A stretch of DNA of 64,000 nucleotides from Kineosporia succinea (GTDB taxonomy: Bacteria; Actinomycetota; Actinomycetes; Actinomycetales; Kineosporiaceae), in the NCBI RefSeq assembly GCF_030811555.1, contig NZ_JAUSQZ010000001.1, forward strand, positions 6,321,241 through 6,385,240, in the 5' to 3' direction. The notes under the pieces are model-generated. The model ran no database searches. It saw only the letters and a program-made list of their open reading frames with translations, and was not told the origin of the DNA. Numbering within the stretch: the stretch's first letter is position 1; the number at the start of each line of letters is the position of its first letter. Position numbers and translations under genes: made by a program. Positions 16,961-24,681 of the stretch are shown here, piece after piece.

Positions 16961-17977
16961 TTGCTGGCGGCTCGTGACCCTCGCGAGACGGTGGTGCGCA
17001 TCTGGGACTGCGGCGGTGAACAGCCCGAGCTCCGGGCCACCGTCCAGGACGACGGGGGCTGGGACATCTCGGTGCTCGTCTGGCATCCGGACGAGCCCCT
17101 GCTGCTGATCAGCAACCTGGGCACCCTGACGACGTGGACCCCGGGGAGAGCGACCGTCAGTGAGCGCCTGCCCTCGCAGATCTACTACCAAGCCCTGGGT
17201 TTCAGCGCCGACCGACGCCGGGTGTGGGCGTCGCCGCCCGCGCCCGGCCGTCAGGGATCCGACGTCATCGACCTCTCCCGGGGAATCGTCGGCACCGGCC
17301 CCGACTTCGACACCGGCATCACTGAGCACCCGGCCGGAGGACTGGTCGCGATGCTCGCCAGCGACCAGGGCGGCACCGATGTCCTCTTCGCTCGGACGGC
17401 GGGCGACGCACCCGAGATCACCGGCCGCACGCTGACTCTCGACGCGGACGGCTACGAGCCCGTGCTCTTCAGTCCCGACGGCCGCCTCCTGGTGGTCAAG
17501 GGCGACAGCTACGCCAACGAGCTGAACGTGTTCGAGTTCCCCTCGCTGCGCCGGATCCACCACCTGGGGCTGGAAGACCGCCCGCCCGAGGAATGGGACC
17601 CCGAGGACGGCGAGGACATCTTCGGCCACTCGCTGGGCAACATCGCCTTCGACCGCCGCTCCGGCCTGCTCTGGCTCGTCTCACCCGCGGGCCGCCTGCT
17701 GTCGCTCGACCTCGACCGCCGCGCCGCCCGGGAGCACGAGCTGCCGGGCCTCTTCCCGGTCACGGCGCTCGCCGCCCTGGCCGACGGGCGTCTGGTCGTC
17801 GCCGGTGCGGGCGAGCTCCGCATCCTGCTCCCGCCGGGTGACCCGGCCGACCTCACCCCTTCTCCCGAACGGGTCGAGGCCTTTCTGCGGGACGAGCCGG
17901 GCGAGCCCTGCGACGGCGGTGAGGACGCACCGGCCGACCCCCTGTGGGCCCGCCTGGCCGCCGGCCCCGGGAGGTAG
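16961..17977 (+). CDS. Beta-propeller (WD40-like) protein, 5' frameshift suspected
   Basis: The 338-aa frame begins LLAARDPRETVVRIWDCGG, a WD40-type blade. More blades follow, with motifs such as VLVWHPDEPLLLI, GFSADRRRVW and VLFSPDGRLLVV, so it is a predicted beta-propeller scaffold. An upstream frame from the GTG at 16882 encodes ~26 residues that read naturally into this blade (ending HPRLP) but hits a stop at 16975. Removing one C from the CCCC run at 16957-16960 would join them into one ~364-aa protein. Either the gene is mildly disrupted, the sequence has an error, or translation starts at the TTG at 16961. Function is unknown. Confidence 0.6.
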   Translation: MLAARDPRETVVRIWDCGGEQPELRATVQDDGGWDISVLVWHPDEPLLLISNLGTLTTWTPGRATVSERLPSQIYYQALGFSADRRRVWASPPAPGRQGSDVIDLSRGIVGTGPDFDTGITEHPAGGLVAMLASDQGGTDVLFARTAGDAPEITGRTLTLDADGYEPVLFSPDGRLLVVKGDSYANELNVFEFPSLRRIHHLGLEDRPPEEWDPEDGEDIFGHSLGNIAFDRRSGLLWLVSPAGRLLSLDLDRRAAREHELPGLFPVTALAALADGRLVVAGAGELRILLPPGDPADLTPSPERVEAFLRDEPGEPCDGGEDAPADPLWARLAAGPGR

Positions 17978-17987
17978 TGCCGAGCTT

Positions 17988-18000
17988 CCCCGAAAAGGGG
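17988..18000. terminator. Short hairpin between convergent genes
   Basis: CCCC-GAAAA-GGGG forms a small stem-loop just past the propeller stop and before the convergent VOC gene stop. The four-base stem makes it a weak terminator candidate. Confidence 0.3.
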
Positions 18001-18004
18001 CGGA

Positions 18005-18397
18005 TCAGCTGAACCGGGCCACCGCCTCCGGCGTCACCGGCGTGAAGAGGTTCACCAGGTTGCCGTCCGGGTCGCGGAACAGCAGGGAGCGATTGCCCCA
18101 GGGCATGGTCCGCGGGGCCTGGACCAGGTCGACATGGTCGGTGATCCGGGCGAATTCGGCGTCCACGTCGTCCACCCGCAACTCGATGATGACCGACCGG
18201 TTGGACGCGGGGACCGCCTCGATCCCGAAGGGCGCCAGGGTGGGCGGGCCGGCCAGGGCGATCCGGGCCGCCGGGGTGCGCACCTCGGCGAACAGGTCGG
18301 TGGCCCAGTCGGCGCGGGTGTCCGCGACGAGCTCGTAGAACGCGACCAGGCGGGCGACGTCGGCGGTGATGATCCGGAGCGAGGTGAAGGAGTTCAT
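18005..18397 (-). CDS. VOC (glyoxalase/bleomycin-resistance-like) family protein
   Basis: The 130-aa protein has the paired beta-alpha-beta-beta-beta halves of the vicinal oxygen chelate fold. The first half starts SLRIITADVARLVAFYE and the second ends RSLLFRDPDGNLVNLFTPV, the diagnostic F.DPDGN.V.LF motif. Metal-dependent lyase, isomerase or binding functions occur in the family; substrate is unknown. It is a single gene, start ATG 18397. Confidence 0.85.
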   Translation of the reverse strand: MNSFTSLRIITADVARLVAFYELVADTRADWATDLFAEVRTPAARIALAGPPTLAPFGIEAVPASNRSVIIELRVDDVDAEFARITDHVDLVQAPRTMPWGNRSLLFRDPDGNLVNLFTPVTPEAVARFS

Positions 18398-18424
18398 GCG
18401 GACGACCGTAGAAGGGATACCGGA

Positions 18425-18466
18425 CAGGACCCGCCCGGATTCGCGATCGATCCCGGACGGGTCCTG
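18425..18466 (-). terminator. Hairpin downstream of the 41-codon gene
   Basis: Nine-base perfect arms CAGGACCCG / CGGGTCCTG (18425-18433, 18458-18466) extend inward with four more pairs after one mismatch. It begins 10 bases past the stop of the small minus-strand gene, where a terminator would be expected. It is upstream of the VOC gene and would insulate it. Confidence 0.6.
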
Positions 18467-18476
18467 CCGGTGCCGG

Positions 18477-18602
18477 TCACTCCGGCGGGGCCTCGACGCC
18501 CGGGCTGAGCGTGCTGTAGGTCAGCATCCGGTAGTGCGAGACGGAATACCCCAGCGTGCGGTGGAAGCAGCCGTCGCTGCCGTTGCCGGTCTTCGTGACC
18601 AT
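18477..18602 (-). CDS. Small 41-aa protein, unknown
   Basis: An ATG frame of 41 codons lies divergent to the WYL regulator, 37 bases from its start. Nearly every third codon position is G or C, as in real genes here, and a hairpin follows the stop. The product (starting MVTKTGNGSDGCFHRTLGYS, ending SPGVEAPPE) has no signal peptide or membrane segment and one Cys. I see no clear ribosome-binding site, which lowers confidence. It may be a target of the neighbouring regulator, or the degraded end of a larger gene. Confidence 0.4.
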   Translation of the reverse strand: MVTKTGNGSDGCFHRTLGYSVSHYRMLTYSTLSPGVEAPPE

Positions 18603-18639
18603 CGCGAGCCCGCGCCCGGGCCTCGAATATCGTGACCCC

Positions 18640-19587
18640 GTGACCCGCCCGACGTCCCGCGTGCTCGCGCTGCTCGAGATCCTGCAGTCCGGGGGCACCC
18701 GCCGGGTCGCCGAGCTGGCCGTGAAGCTGGGCGTCGACGAGCGCACCGTGCGCCGGTACGCCGAACACCTGGTGGAACTGGGCATTCCGGTGCAGTCCGA
18801 GCGGGGGCGCTACGGCGGATACCGCCTCGCGGCGGGCTGGCGCATGCCCCCGCTCATGCTCACCGACGACGAGGCCGTCGCCGTCATGATCGGGCTGGTC
18901 GTCGGGCGCCGGGCCGGGCTGGTTCCCGACAGCACCGCTGCCGAGAGCGCACTCGCCAAGCTGCAGCGCGTCCTGCCCGGCGCGGGCCGGGACGGCCTGG
19001 AGGCCCTGCTCGCCACGGCCGCCTTCACCGCGTCCGCACCCTCGCCCGGACCGGTGGAAACCGCTGTGCTGCTGGCCCTCGCGAGCGCCGCCCACACCGG
19101 CCACCCCGTGAGCCTGGGGTACACGGACCGGGGCGGCCGCGCGTCCTCCCGCACGGTCCGCCCGCTCTCGGTGGTCGGGCACACGGGGCGCTGGTACCTG
19201 CTGGCTTCGACGCAGAACGACGAGCAACGGACGTTCCGGCTGGACCGGATCTCGTCGGTCACCCGGGAGCCGGGGTCGCCGGTGGAGCCGTGGATCGCGG
19301 ACCCGGCCGCCGCCCTGCTGGCCTCACTGGCCGAAACGCCCTGGAAGCATGAGGTTTCGTTCCGGGTGCGGGGTGACGTCGAGCGTCACCTCCCGGTCGG
19401 GCTGGCCACGGTCGAGCCGATGGCGGACGCGCCGGGCTGGTTCCGCGTGCACCTGAACGCCGAGCGGCTCGACTGGGTGCCGGCGCTGATCGCGGGGCTC
19501 GGCCGGGAGTTCGTCGTGGAGGAACCGGCCGAGCTCCGCGATCTCATGCGGGATTTCGCGCGGCGGCTGCAGGGCTGGGCCGGTTAG
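18640..19587 (+). CDS. HTH-WYL transcriptional regulator (YafY-like)
   Basis: The 315-aa protein has an N-terminal winged HTH (RVLALLEILQSGGTRRVAELAVKLGVDERTVRRYAEHL, about residues 7-45) followed by the GRYGGYRL turn. A WYL domain lies at ~140-215, with RTVRPLSVVGHTGRWYLLA and RTFRLDRISSV, and then a WCX extension. WYL proteins sense nucleic acid or small-molecule signals and often repress neighbouring genes. The GTG at 18640 sets the normal HTH length; upstream in-frame sequence overlaps the divergent 41-codon gene. Confidence 0.87.
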   Translation: MTRPTSRVLALLEILQSGGTRRVAELAVKLGVDERTVRRYAEHLVELGIPVQSERGRYGGYRLAAGWRMPPLMLTDDEAVAVMIGLVVGRRAGLVPDSTAAESALAKLQRVLPGAGRDGLEALLATAAFTASAPSPGPVETAVLLALASAAHTGHPVSLGYTDRGGRASSRTVRPLSVVGHTGRWYLLASTQNDEQRTFRLDRISSVTREPGSPVEPWIADPAAALLASLAETPWKHEVSFRVRGDVERHLPVGLATVEPMADAPGWFRVHLNAERLDWVPALIAGLGREFVVEEPAELRDLMRDFARRLQGWAG

Positions 19588-19599
19588 CGGCGCTGTGGG

Positions 19600-20286
19600 T
19601 CAGGGGCGGGGGACCGGTACCGAACCGGTCTGGACCGGAACGGTTTCCCCCTGGGCCCCGAGGTTCCAGGCGACGATGTCGAGGGCCCGCAGCGGGGTGA
19701 TCGCGGGTTCGGTGGCCAGGGCGGCGACGGCGGCCCAGGTCTCGGCGTCGGCGGTGAGGTCCTCTCGCAGGGCGGTGGCGACGGCCACCGCGAAGGCGCC
19801 GCTGCCGCGTCCCTGTACCGGGGGCACGGGCGCGCCGGTGCCGTAGTAACAGGCCCGCACCTGCCCGTCCCACAGCGGGATGAAGCCGGGGCGCTTGCGG
19901 TGCAGCACCTTCGAGAGCGTCGTCATGCGCACGCCCCAGCGGGTGTTGCCGTCGAGCACGCCGAACAGCGGCTCCAGGAGATCCGGGCTCAGGGACGCGT
20001 CGGTGAGACTCGCGTCCTCGGGGATCCTCTCGAGGGCCTGGTTGAGTGCGGGCAGCTGGCTCTGCAGCCAGTAGTAGGCCTCGAGCGTCGGCTTGGCGTT
20101 CAGGAGAACCGGTGCCAGCAGGTCGGCGTCCTCGAGCGGTCCCGAGCGGGTGCCGGAGCGGAAGTCCTCATAGGCCGGGTAGGCGTAGCGCGGGCGGCCG
20201 GTGTCGGCCGTGTACTGCCGCACCCAGGTCTCGGCCTTGACCACCGAGACGCTGAACCGGCCGATCCTCAGGGCACTGGCCGCCAT
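19600..20286 (-). CDS. DUF6308 family protein
   Basis: The 228-aa soluble protein matches my recollection of DUF6308 proteins: RYAYPAYEDF near the start, and VLHRKRPGFIPLWDGQVRACYY in the middle. The latter resembles the HhH-adjacent K.LH.KRP..IPI.D..V motif of DNA-glycosylase-like proteins. Function is unknown. It ends 13 bases from the convergent WYL regulator stop. Its start is an ATG at 20286. Confidence 0.6.
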   Translation of the reverse strand: MAASALRIGRFSVSVVKAETWVRQYTADTGRPRYAYPAYEDFRSGTRSGPLEDADLLAPVLLNAKPTLEAYYWLQSQLPALNQALERIPEDASLTDASLSPDLLEPLFGVLDGNTRWGVRMTTLSKVLHRKRPGFIPLWDGQVRACYYGTGAPVPPVQGRGSGAFAVAVATALREDLTADAETWAAVAALATEPAITPLRALDIVAWNLGAQGETVPVQTGSVPVPRP

Positions 20287-20391
20287 GTCGTCTCCCCCGA
20301 AACGCTCGTCCGAACCGTGGCTGGTGTCGTCGGCAGGAACGGGACAGGCCTTGACGGGGCCCGCGGTGCGGCGTGGCTCCGGTGGGCGGGC

Positions 20392-20799
20392 TCAGCGCCG
20401 GGCGTTCGCGCGCTGGGCGGCGAAGACGAGCTGGCGCAGGGCGTCCTGGTGGGCGTGGTTGCGGTCGAACTGGATGACGACCGGGCGCGAGTGTCCCGGT
20501 GCCCGCCGGATCGTGCCGCCCACGGTGATCGGCCCCTGAGTGGGCAGCTGCATCTCGACCCGCACACGCTCGGCCTCGGGCAGCACCTGGTTCACATGGG
20601 CGCGGATCCCGCCCTCGCTGACCTCGATGGTGGCGCCGGTGGCCAGGCGCACACCGTTCACGTCGAGCACCACGATGGGGACGCGCACCATCTCGCGCAC
20701 GAACCGGCGCCGCTGGCGCTGGGTGCCCGCGTCGTCACCGGGCTGCTGCCGTCCCGCGGTCTTCTTCTCGTTCTTACGGGGCCACGGAACGAATTTCAA
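20392..20799 (-). CDS. PilZ domain protein
   Basis: The 135-aa protein starts at a TTG (20799) preceded by an AGAAGGGA site. A basic N-terminal segment contains RQRRRFVREMVRVPI, where the RRxxR-type arginines of PilZ c-di-GMP binding are expected. It is followed by GATIEVSEGGIRAHV, corresponding to the D/N-x-S-xx-G motif with Glu in place of Asp. The rest is the six-stranded barrel. It probably binds c-di-GMP and relays it to an unknown partner. No cyclase is nearby. Confidence 0.75.
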   Translation of the reverse strand: MKFVPWPRKNEKKTAGRQQPGDDAGTQRQRRRFVREMVRVPIVVLDVNGVRLATGATIEVSEGGIRAHVNQVLPEAERVRVEMQLPTQGPITVGGTIRRAPGHSRPVVIQFDRNHAHQDALRQLVFAAQRANARR

Positions 20800-20998
20800 G
20801 GCTGCTCGGTCCCTTCTGTGCCGGCCGGGGGTTGTCTTCCGCCGCGCATGCCGACGGGAGGCAAACTGCACGCCCGGAACCAGGAGGACCTGACGACGAC
20901 GGAATGCCCGACGCGGAGAAGCTAACACCGGAAAGTGGCGACCGAGGCACATTCGGTAGCCGGAAGTCTGTCGTGTCGGACACGCGGCGGTCCGCCCC

Positions 20999-21040
20999 GG
21001 GGCCGGGCCGGGGCCGGGCCGGGGCCGGGCCGGGGCCGGG
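20999..21040. repeat. 11-nt GGCCGGGCCGG tandem repeat
   Basis: The unit GGCCGGGCCGG recurs from 21001 at 11-base spacing with no mismatch for over three copies. It immediately precedes a strong hairpin. It may be a simple slippage product. Confidence 0.7.
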
Positions 21041-21041
21041 G

Positions 21042-21072
21042 GACGTTCGTGCGGTCGGGGCGCACGAACGTC
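21042..21072. terminator. Hairpin with 12-base perfect arms
   Basis: GACGTTCGTGCG and its exact complement flank a 7-base loop. No gene ends directly beside it on either strand, so it may be an operator or processing structure rather than a terminator. Confidence 0.4.
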
Positions 21073-21548
21073 ACCCGGTCCCGAAGGTCGCGCCCTGCGT
21101 GCTTGCCGCGGCTCGCGCGGTCGGCGGCTCCGGGGGCTGCCCGGCCCGCCGTCCACGGTCCCGGTCGATCCTGCGTCCCTCGTTCGTCCCGTGCCCTCCG
21201 GGAGCGTGGCGGGCCTGCGGATCGTGACCCTCGCGTCGCTCGCGGTTCTCCTCGACGCCGCGCTCGCGTTGACCCGAGGCGGCGCACTAGCTGAAAACCC
21301 CTATAGTTGGGGTGCGCTCGCGATGCTGGCCGATGTAGCGCTGTGCCGATCCTTGATCAGCTCTGCGTGCTCTCGCCGAGGCGTCCAAATCATCAATGCC
21401 TACACGGCTTTTCACGCTGTGTCACAACTTTGCCCCGAGTGGGGTACGGAGTTGACCGAGCTGGGGCCAGGTGTGCCAATCTTCGCGATCAAGGCCGGTA
21501 AAACTCTCGGAACGGCTGGCCATTCGAGGCTCGGGGAGGGCCGTCCAA

Positions 21549-22016
21549 GTGCGCGCGCGGGTTGGAAAGACGCTGGCTGTGTTGGGGATGGTGCTCGTGG
21601 CTCTGGCCGGCTGCGGGCATCTGCGGGAGAACGAGGCCCAGGTGAAGGTGGAAGACGCCTATGCGGAGGCGTCCGGTGTGAAACTGCCGCTGCCCACCAC
21701 GATGCCGGCCACCTACACGCTCGACCGGTTCTGGTCGGTCGCGAACGTCTACGACGAAGAGGGCAACGCCCAGTCCATCGCCCGGAGCGCGGAGTTCAGC
21801 GGCCCGGCCGGGAAGGTGCGCGTCTGCACCGAGGTCATCGAGATCCCGGGCGACCTGTGCCCGAAGTCGAACGTCGGCATCACCCGCGACGACGAGGAGA
21901 AGGGGTTGCGGCAGACCGTCTACATCGACTCGCCCACCCCCGACACCGACGTCGAGGCGGTCTGGGGCGACGTGAAGTACTCGGCCTCACCCACCGACTG
22001 GAGCTGGCTCGCCTGA
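21549..22016 (+). CDS. Putative lipoprotein, unknown function
   Basis: The 155-aa product has a type II signal peptide: basic VRARVGK, a hydrophobic run, then the lipobox LAGC, so it should be anchored on the outer face of the membrane. The mature part (~133 aa) has a Cys pair near CTEVIEIPGDLC and no family I recognise. The GTG at 21549 is chosen because GGGAGGG lies nine bases upstream and it gives a normal signal peptide; the frame is open further upstream. A strong terminator follows. Confidence 0.7.
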   Translation: MRARVGKTLAVLGMVLVALAGCGHLRENEAQVKVEDAYAEASGVKLPLPTTMPATYTLDRFWSVANVYDEEGNAQSIARSAEFSGPAGKVRVCTEVIEIPGDLCPKSNVGITRDDEEKGLRQTVYIDSPTPDTDVEAVWGDVKYSASPTDWSWLA

Positions 22017-22057
22017 GTTCCCGGCGGCACCCGGTCAGGAAGCGGCCGGACCCCTCG

Positions 22058-22103
22058 CCGTGATCATGCGGATCCTCACGGACGAGAATCCGCATGATCA
22101 CGG
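22058..22103 (+). terminator. Terminator after the lipoprotein gene
   Basis: Sixteen-base perfect arms (22058-22073 and 22088-22103, CCGTGATCATGCGGAT and complement) flank a 14-base loop. They lie 42 bases past the lipoprotein stop, and before the convergent USP gene stop. Confidence 0.75.
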
Positions 22104-22163
22104 TCAATAAATGCCCTTCTGCCCGGATACCGGCGGACGCCGTGATCGCTTCGGTGCTCCGGC

Positions 22164-22580
22164 CTACTCGGGCGCGGGCACGCACAGCACCGGCCAGCGG
22201 CTGCTGTGCAGGAGCTTGTGCGGCACCGCCCCCACCACGGCCGCCCGCAGCGCACTCTCGCCGTTGTTGCCGATGACGATCATCGTGGCGAAGTGCATCT
22301 CGGCCGCCTGCAGCAGGGCGTCGGCCGGACGCGCGTCGATGAGTTCCGTCGTGGTACCGACGCCGGCCTCCTGGGCGCGGGCCACGGCCTTGTCCAGCGC
22401 GGAACGCCCGATCTCGGTGAGCGCCGCCCGCTGCGAGCGCATCTCCTCACTCGCCTGCCCCGGAACGCCCGCGCCGTAGACCAGCACGAGGCGCTCGCCC
22501 AGGCTGCCGGCGAGGGAGATCGCCGTCTCGAGGGCTGCGTGCGCGGCGGGGCTCTCGTCGTAACCCAGCACGATGCTCAT
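22164..22580 (-). CDS. Universal stress protein (UspA family)
   Basis: The 138-aa single-domain USP opens with MSIVLGYDESPAAHAALETA and contains IVIGNNGESALRAAVVGAVPHKLL. The latter is the G-2x-G-9x-G nucleotide loop, although the usual following Ser/Thr is Ala. It ends WPVLCVPAPE as in the family. It begins 3 bases after the APC permease stop and so is cotranscribed with it. Such USP partners often modulate the neighbouring transporter. Confidence 0.9.
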   Translation of the reverse strand: MSIVLGYDESPAAHAALETAISLAGSLGERLVLVYGAGVPGQASEEMRSQRAALTEIGRSALDKAVARAQEAGVGTTTELIDARPADALLQAAEMHFATMIVIGNNGESALRAAVVGAVPHKLLHSSRWPVLCVPAPE

Positions 22581-22583
22581 TGC

Positions 22584-24119
22584 TTAGCCCACCAGTCCGT
22601 CGGGGTCGGAGATCGCTGCTTTCAGGCCGTGCACCACGTCGGGGTCGGGCAGGGAGGGCCGTTCGTCCCAGTAGCGGCTGTCGCGCAAGCGCCACGCGAG
22701 CATGAGCACCGCGCCCACCACGAAGATGCCCACCCCGATGACGAGGGGAGGACCGACGCCCAGCCACGCGTCCCCACTGTAGGAGTTCTCGGGATCGGAC
22801 ATGTCGCGGGCGCTGAGCACCATGAGCCAGATCAGGAGCAGTGCCCCGGTGACCGGCGCGACGCCGATCAGCACCAGGTTCCTCACCGACTCGGTGAGGT
22901 GCTTGCGGTGGTACACGGCGCAGGCGATGCCGGACAGCGCGTAGTAGAAGGCGACGAGCAGCGACAGGGCGGTGGCCGAGTCGAAGAGCGCGTTCTCGCT
23001 GAGGGAGTAGATGCCGAGGTACCAGACGATGGCGATGCCGGCGACCCACCAGGTGCTGACGTCGGGGGTGCGATGACGCGGGTGGATCCGGCCGAACGTG
23101 GCGGGCAGCGCGTGGCGGCGGGCCATCGACAGGCCGGTGCGCGAGGCCGGGATGATCGTGGTCTGCGTGGACGAGATCGCGGCGGTCGCCACGGACAGCA
23201 GCAGCACCCAGTCCCAGCCGCCGAGCACGGTGCCGGCCAGGGACGCGAACACGGCCTCCTCCTGGCCGGCGTTCTCGGTGAGCCAGGTCGTCCCGGCGAA
23301 GGAGACCACGGCGGTGGTCACACCGAGGTACGTGATCAGGAGCAGGACGGTGGCGAGCAGGGACGCGCGCCCGGCCACCGAGGGCCCGCCGCGGGTCTCC
23401 TCGTTGAGGTTGACGGACGCCTCCCAGCCCCAGTAGGCGAAGACGCCCAGGAGCAGGGCGGTGGTGAGGGACGCGCCACCGGCGCCGAAGGGGTTGAACC
23501 ACTCCCAGGACGGCGTGATCGGGTCGAGGGGGCTGAAGCCCCAGTTCGCCCGGTAGAGCGCGACGGCCGCGAAGACCAGCAGCGAGGCCACCTGGATGAT
23601 GATCATGATGTTCTGCAGGCGGGCGGAGATGTCCGTCCCGAGCACGCACATCCAGGTCAGCACCAGGATGAGCGCCACGGTCAGGGGCATGCGGATCCAG
23701 TTGTTCTCCGCCCACCCCTCCTGACCGGCCGCCCTCAACGCGAAACTGACCCCCACGTCCGCCTGTGAGCCGATGATCAGGACACCCGTCATCGTGATGG
23801 CCCACCCACCCAGCCACCCGAACCAGGGGCCCATGGCCCGCGTGACCCAGCTGAACGTCGTCCCACAGTCCTGATCGACGCGGTTCAGGTAGAGGAACGC
23901 GGTGGCGATGAGGGCCATCGGCACGAACGACGCGATGAGGGCGCCCGGTGCGAAGACCCCGACCGCGGCGGCGATGGCGCCGACGATCGCGGCCAGCGAG
24001 TAGGCGGGGCTGGTGGCGGCCAGGCCGATGACGACGGCATCGGTGAAGCCGATGGCGCCGTGGTTGAGCTCGGGGGGTTTCTCGTCGGTCAAGAGGTGGG
24101 GCCGTTCGTGCGGGGGCAA
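22584..24119 (-). CDS. APC superfamily amino acid permease
   Basis: The 511-aa protein has about 12-13 membrane helices. Helix 1 carries GLAATSPAYSLAAIVG, the unwound substrate-binding segment of APC transporters, and helix 6 has GVFAYWGWEASVNLNEETRG, the classical APC motif. Substrate is probably an amino acid or amine. The start is TTG 24119, divergent from the DUF6578 gene. A USP gene follows with almost no gap. Confidence 0.9.
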   Translation of the reverse strand: MPPHERPHLLTDEKPPELNHGAIGFTDAVVIGLAATSPAYSLAAIVGAIAAAVGVFAPGALIASFVPMALIATAFLYLNRVDQDCGTTFSWVTRAMGPWFGWLGGWAITMTGVLIIGSQADVGVSFALRAAGQEGWAENNWIRMPLTVALILVLTWMCVLGTDISARLQNIMIIIQVASLLVFAAVALYRANWGFSPLDPITPSWEWFNPFGAGGASLTTALLLGVFAYWGWEASVNLNEETRGGPSVAGRASLLATVLLLITYLGVTTAVVSFAGTTWLTENAGQEEAVFASLAGTVLGGWDWVLLLSVATAAISSTQTTIIPASRTGLSMARRHALPATFGRIHPRHRTPDVSTWWVAGIAIVWYLGIYSLSENALFDSATALSLLVAFYYALSGIACAVYHRKHLTESVRNLVLIGVAPVTGALLLIWLMVLSARDMSDPENSYSGDAWLGVGPPLVIGVGIFVVGAVLMLAWRLRDSRYWDERPSLPDPDVVHGLKAAISDPDGLVG

Positions 24120-24192
24120 TCAGGGGACAGAGAACGGTACACGCCGGACGGGCCTGGCCCGAAGTGACGCATCGCCGGGAGAGGATGGGCGG

Positions 24193-24681
24193 ATGCGGAC
24201 ATATGTGTGGATGAGCGGATGGCAGCTCGAATGCTGCGGCTCATCTTTCGGTGTGGGGGAGTCGGTGCAGTGGCCGGTCGGGCTGGAGGAGCCTTCCGGT
24301 ACCGAGGAACTGCTGGAGGTGCTCGACGGCGACTGGGCGCGGCGGGTGCAGTACCGGGAGGACCATCACCAGGTGTGGGCGTCGGGGGTGCTGACCGGAA
24401 CGGTGGCCAGTATCGACGGGGTGACGTGCTCGACGAAGCTGGTCGAGGAGATCGCCAAGGTCCGGGTGCCGGGCAGCGGACGGGTGCTGGGCGTGCCCGA
24501 TCTGGAGGCGGCCTATCCGGTGGCTTCCGATCAGCGGACGCTGGTGGGCTGGGTCATCGGGGTGGAGGGGGCTTCGTACGAGGCCTTTCCCCCGCCTGCG
24601 CTGGAGCCCGCTCCTCGGCCGGGTTCCTTGATGAGGACGCTGGCGCTGGCCTCGCGCAAGGTGCTGGGCCGATCCGGTTAG
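24193..24681 (+). CDS. DUF6578 family protein
   Basis: The 162-aa protein starts MRTYVWMSGWQLECCGSSF and continues VGESVQWPV, the W.MECCG..F.VG..V.W pattern of DUF6578. The family is small, mainly actinobacterial and uncharacterised. Its last codons overlap by 4 bases, tail to tail, with the deaminase-like gene. That placement beside a possible toxin makes an immunity role conceivable, but nothing in the sequence proves it. Confidence 0.65.
   Translation: MRTYVWMSGWQLECCGSSFGVGESVQWPVGLEEPSGTEELLEVLDGDWARRVQYREDHHQVWASGVLTGTVASIDGVTCSTKLVEEIAKVRVPGSGRVLGVPDLEAAYPVASDQRTLVGWVIGVEGASYEAFPPPALEPAPRPGSLMRTLALASRKVLGRSG

Larger units (their letters stand above)
20800..21548. other. Long intergenic region with GGCC-rich repeat and hairpin
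   Basis: No frame in these ~750 bases has convincing coding character. It contains an 11-nt tandem repeat (GGCCGGGCCGG, 3.6 copies, about 20999-21040). Next is a 12-base perfect inverted repeat GACGTTCGTGCG/CGCACGAACGTC (21042-21053 and 21061-21072). A less GC-rich stretch (about 21285-21540) runs up to the lipoprotein gene and probably holds its promoter. Confidence 0.5.

Noticed and set aside
21191-21548. Possible coding frame upstream of the lipoprotein gene
   Set aside because: The frame runs out of phase into the lipoprotein gene, and its composition is unlike the neighbouring genes.
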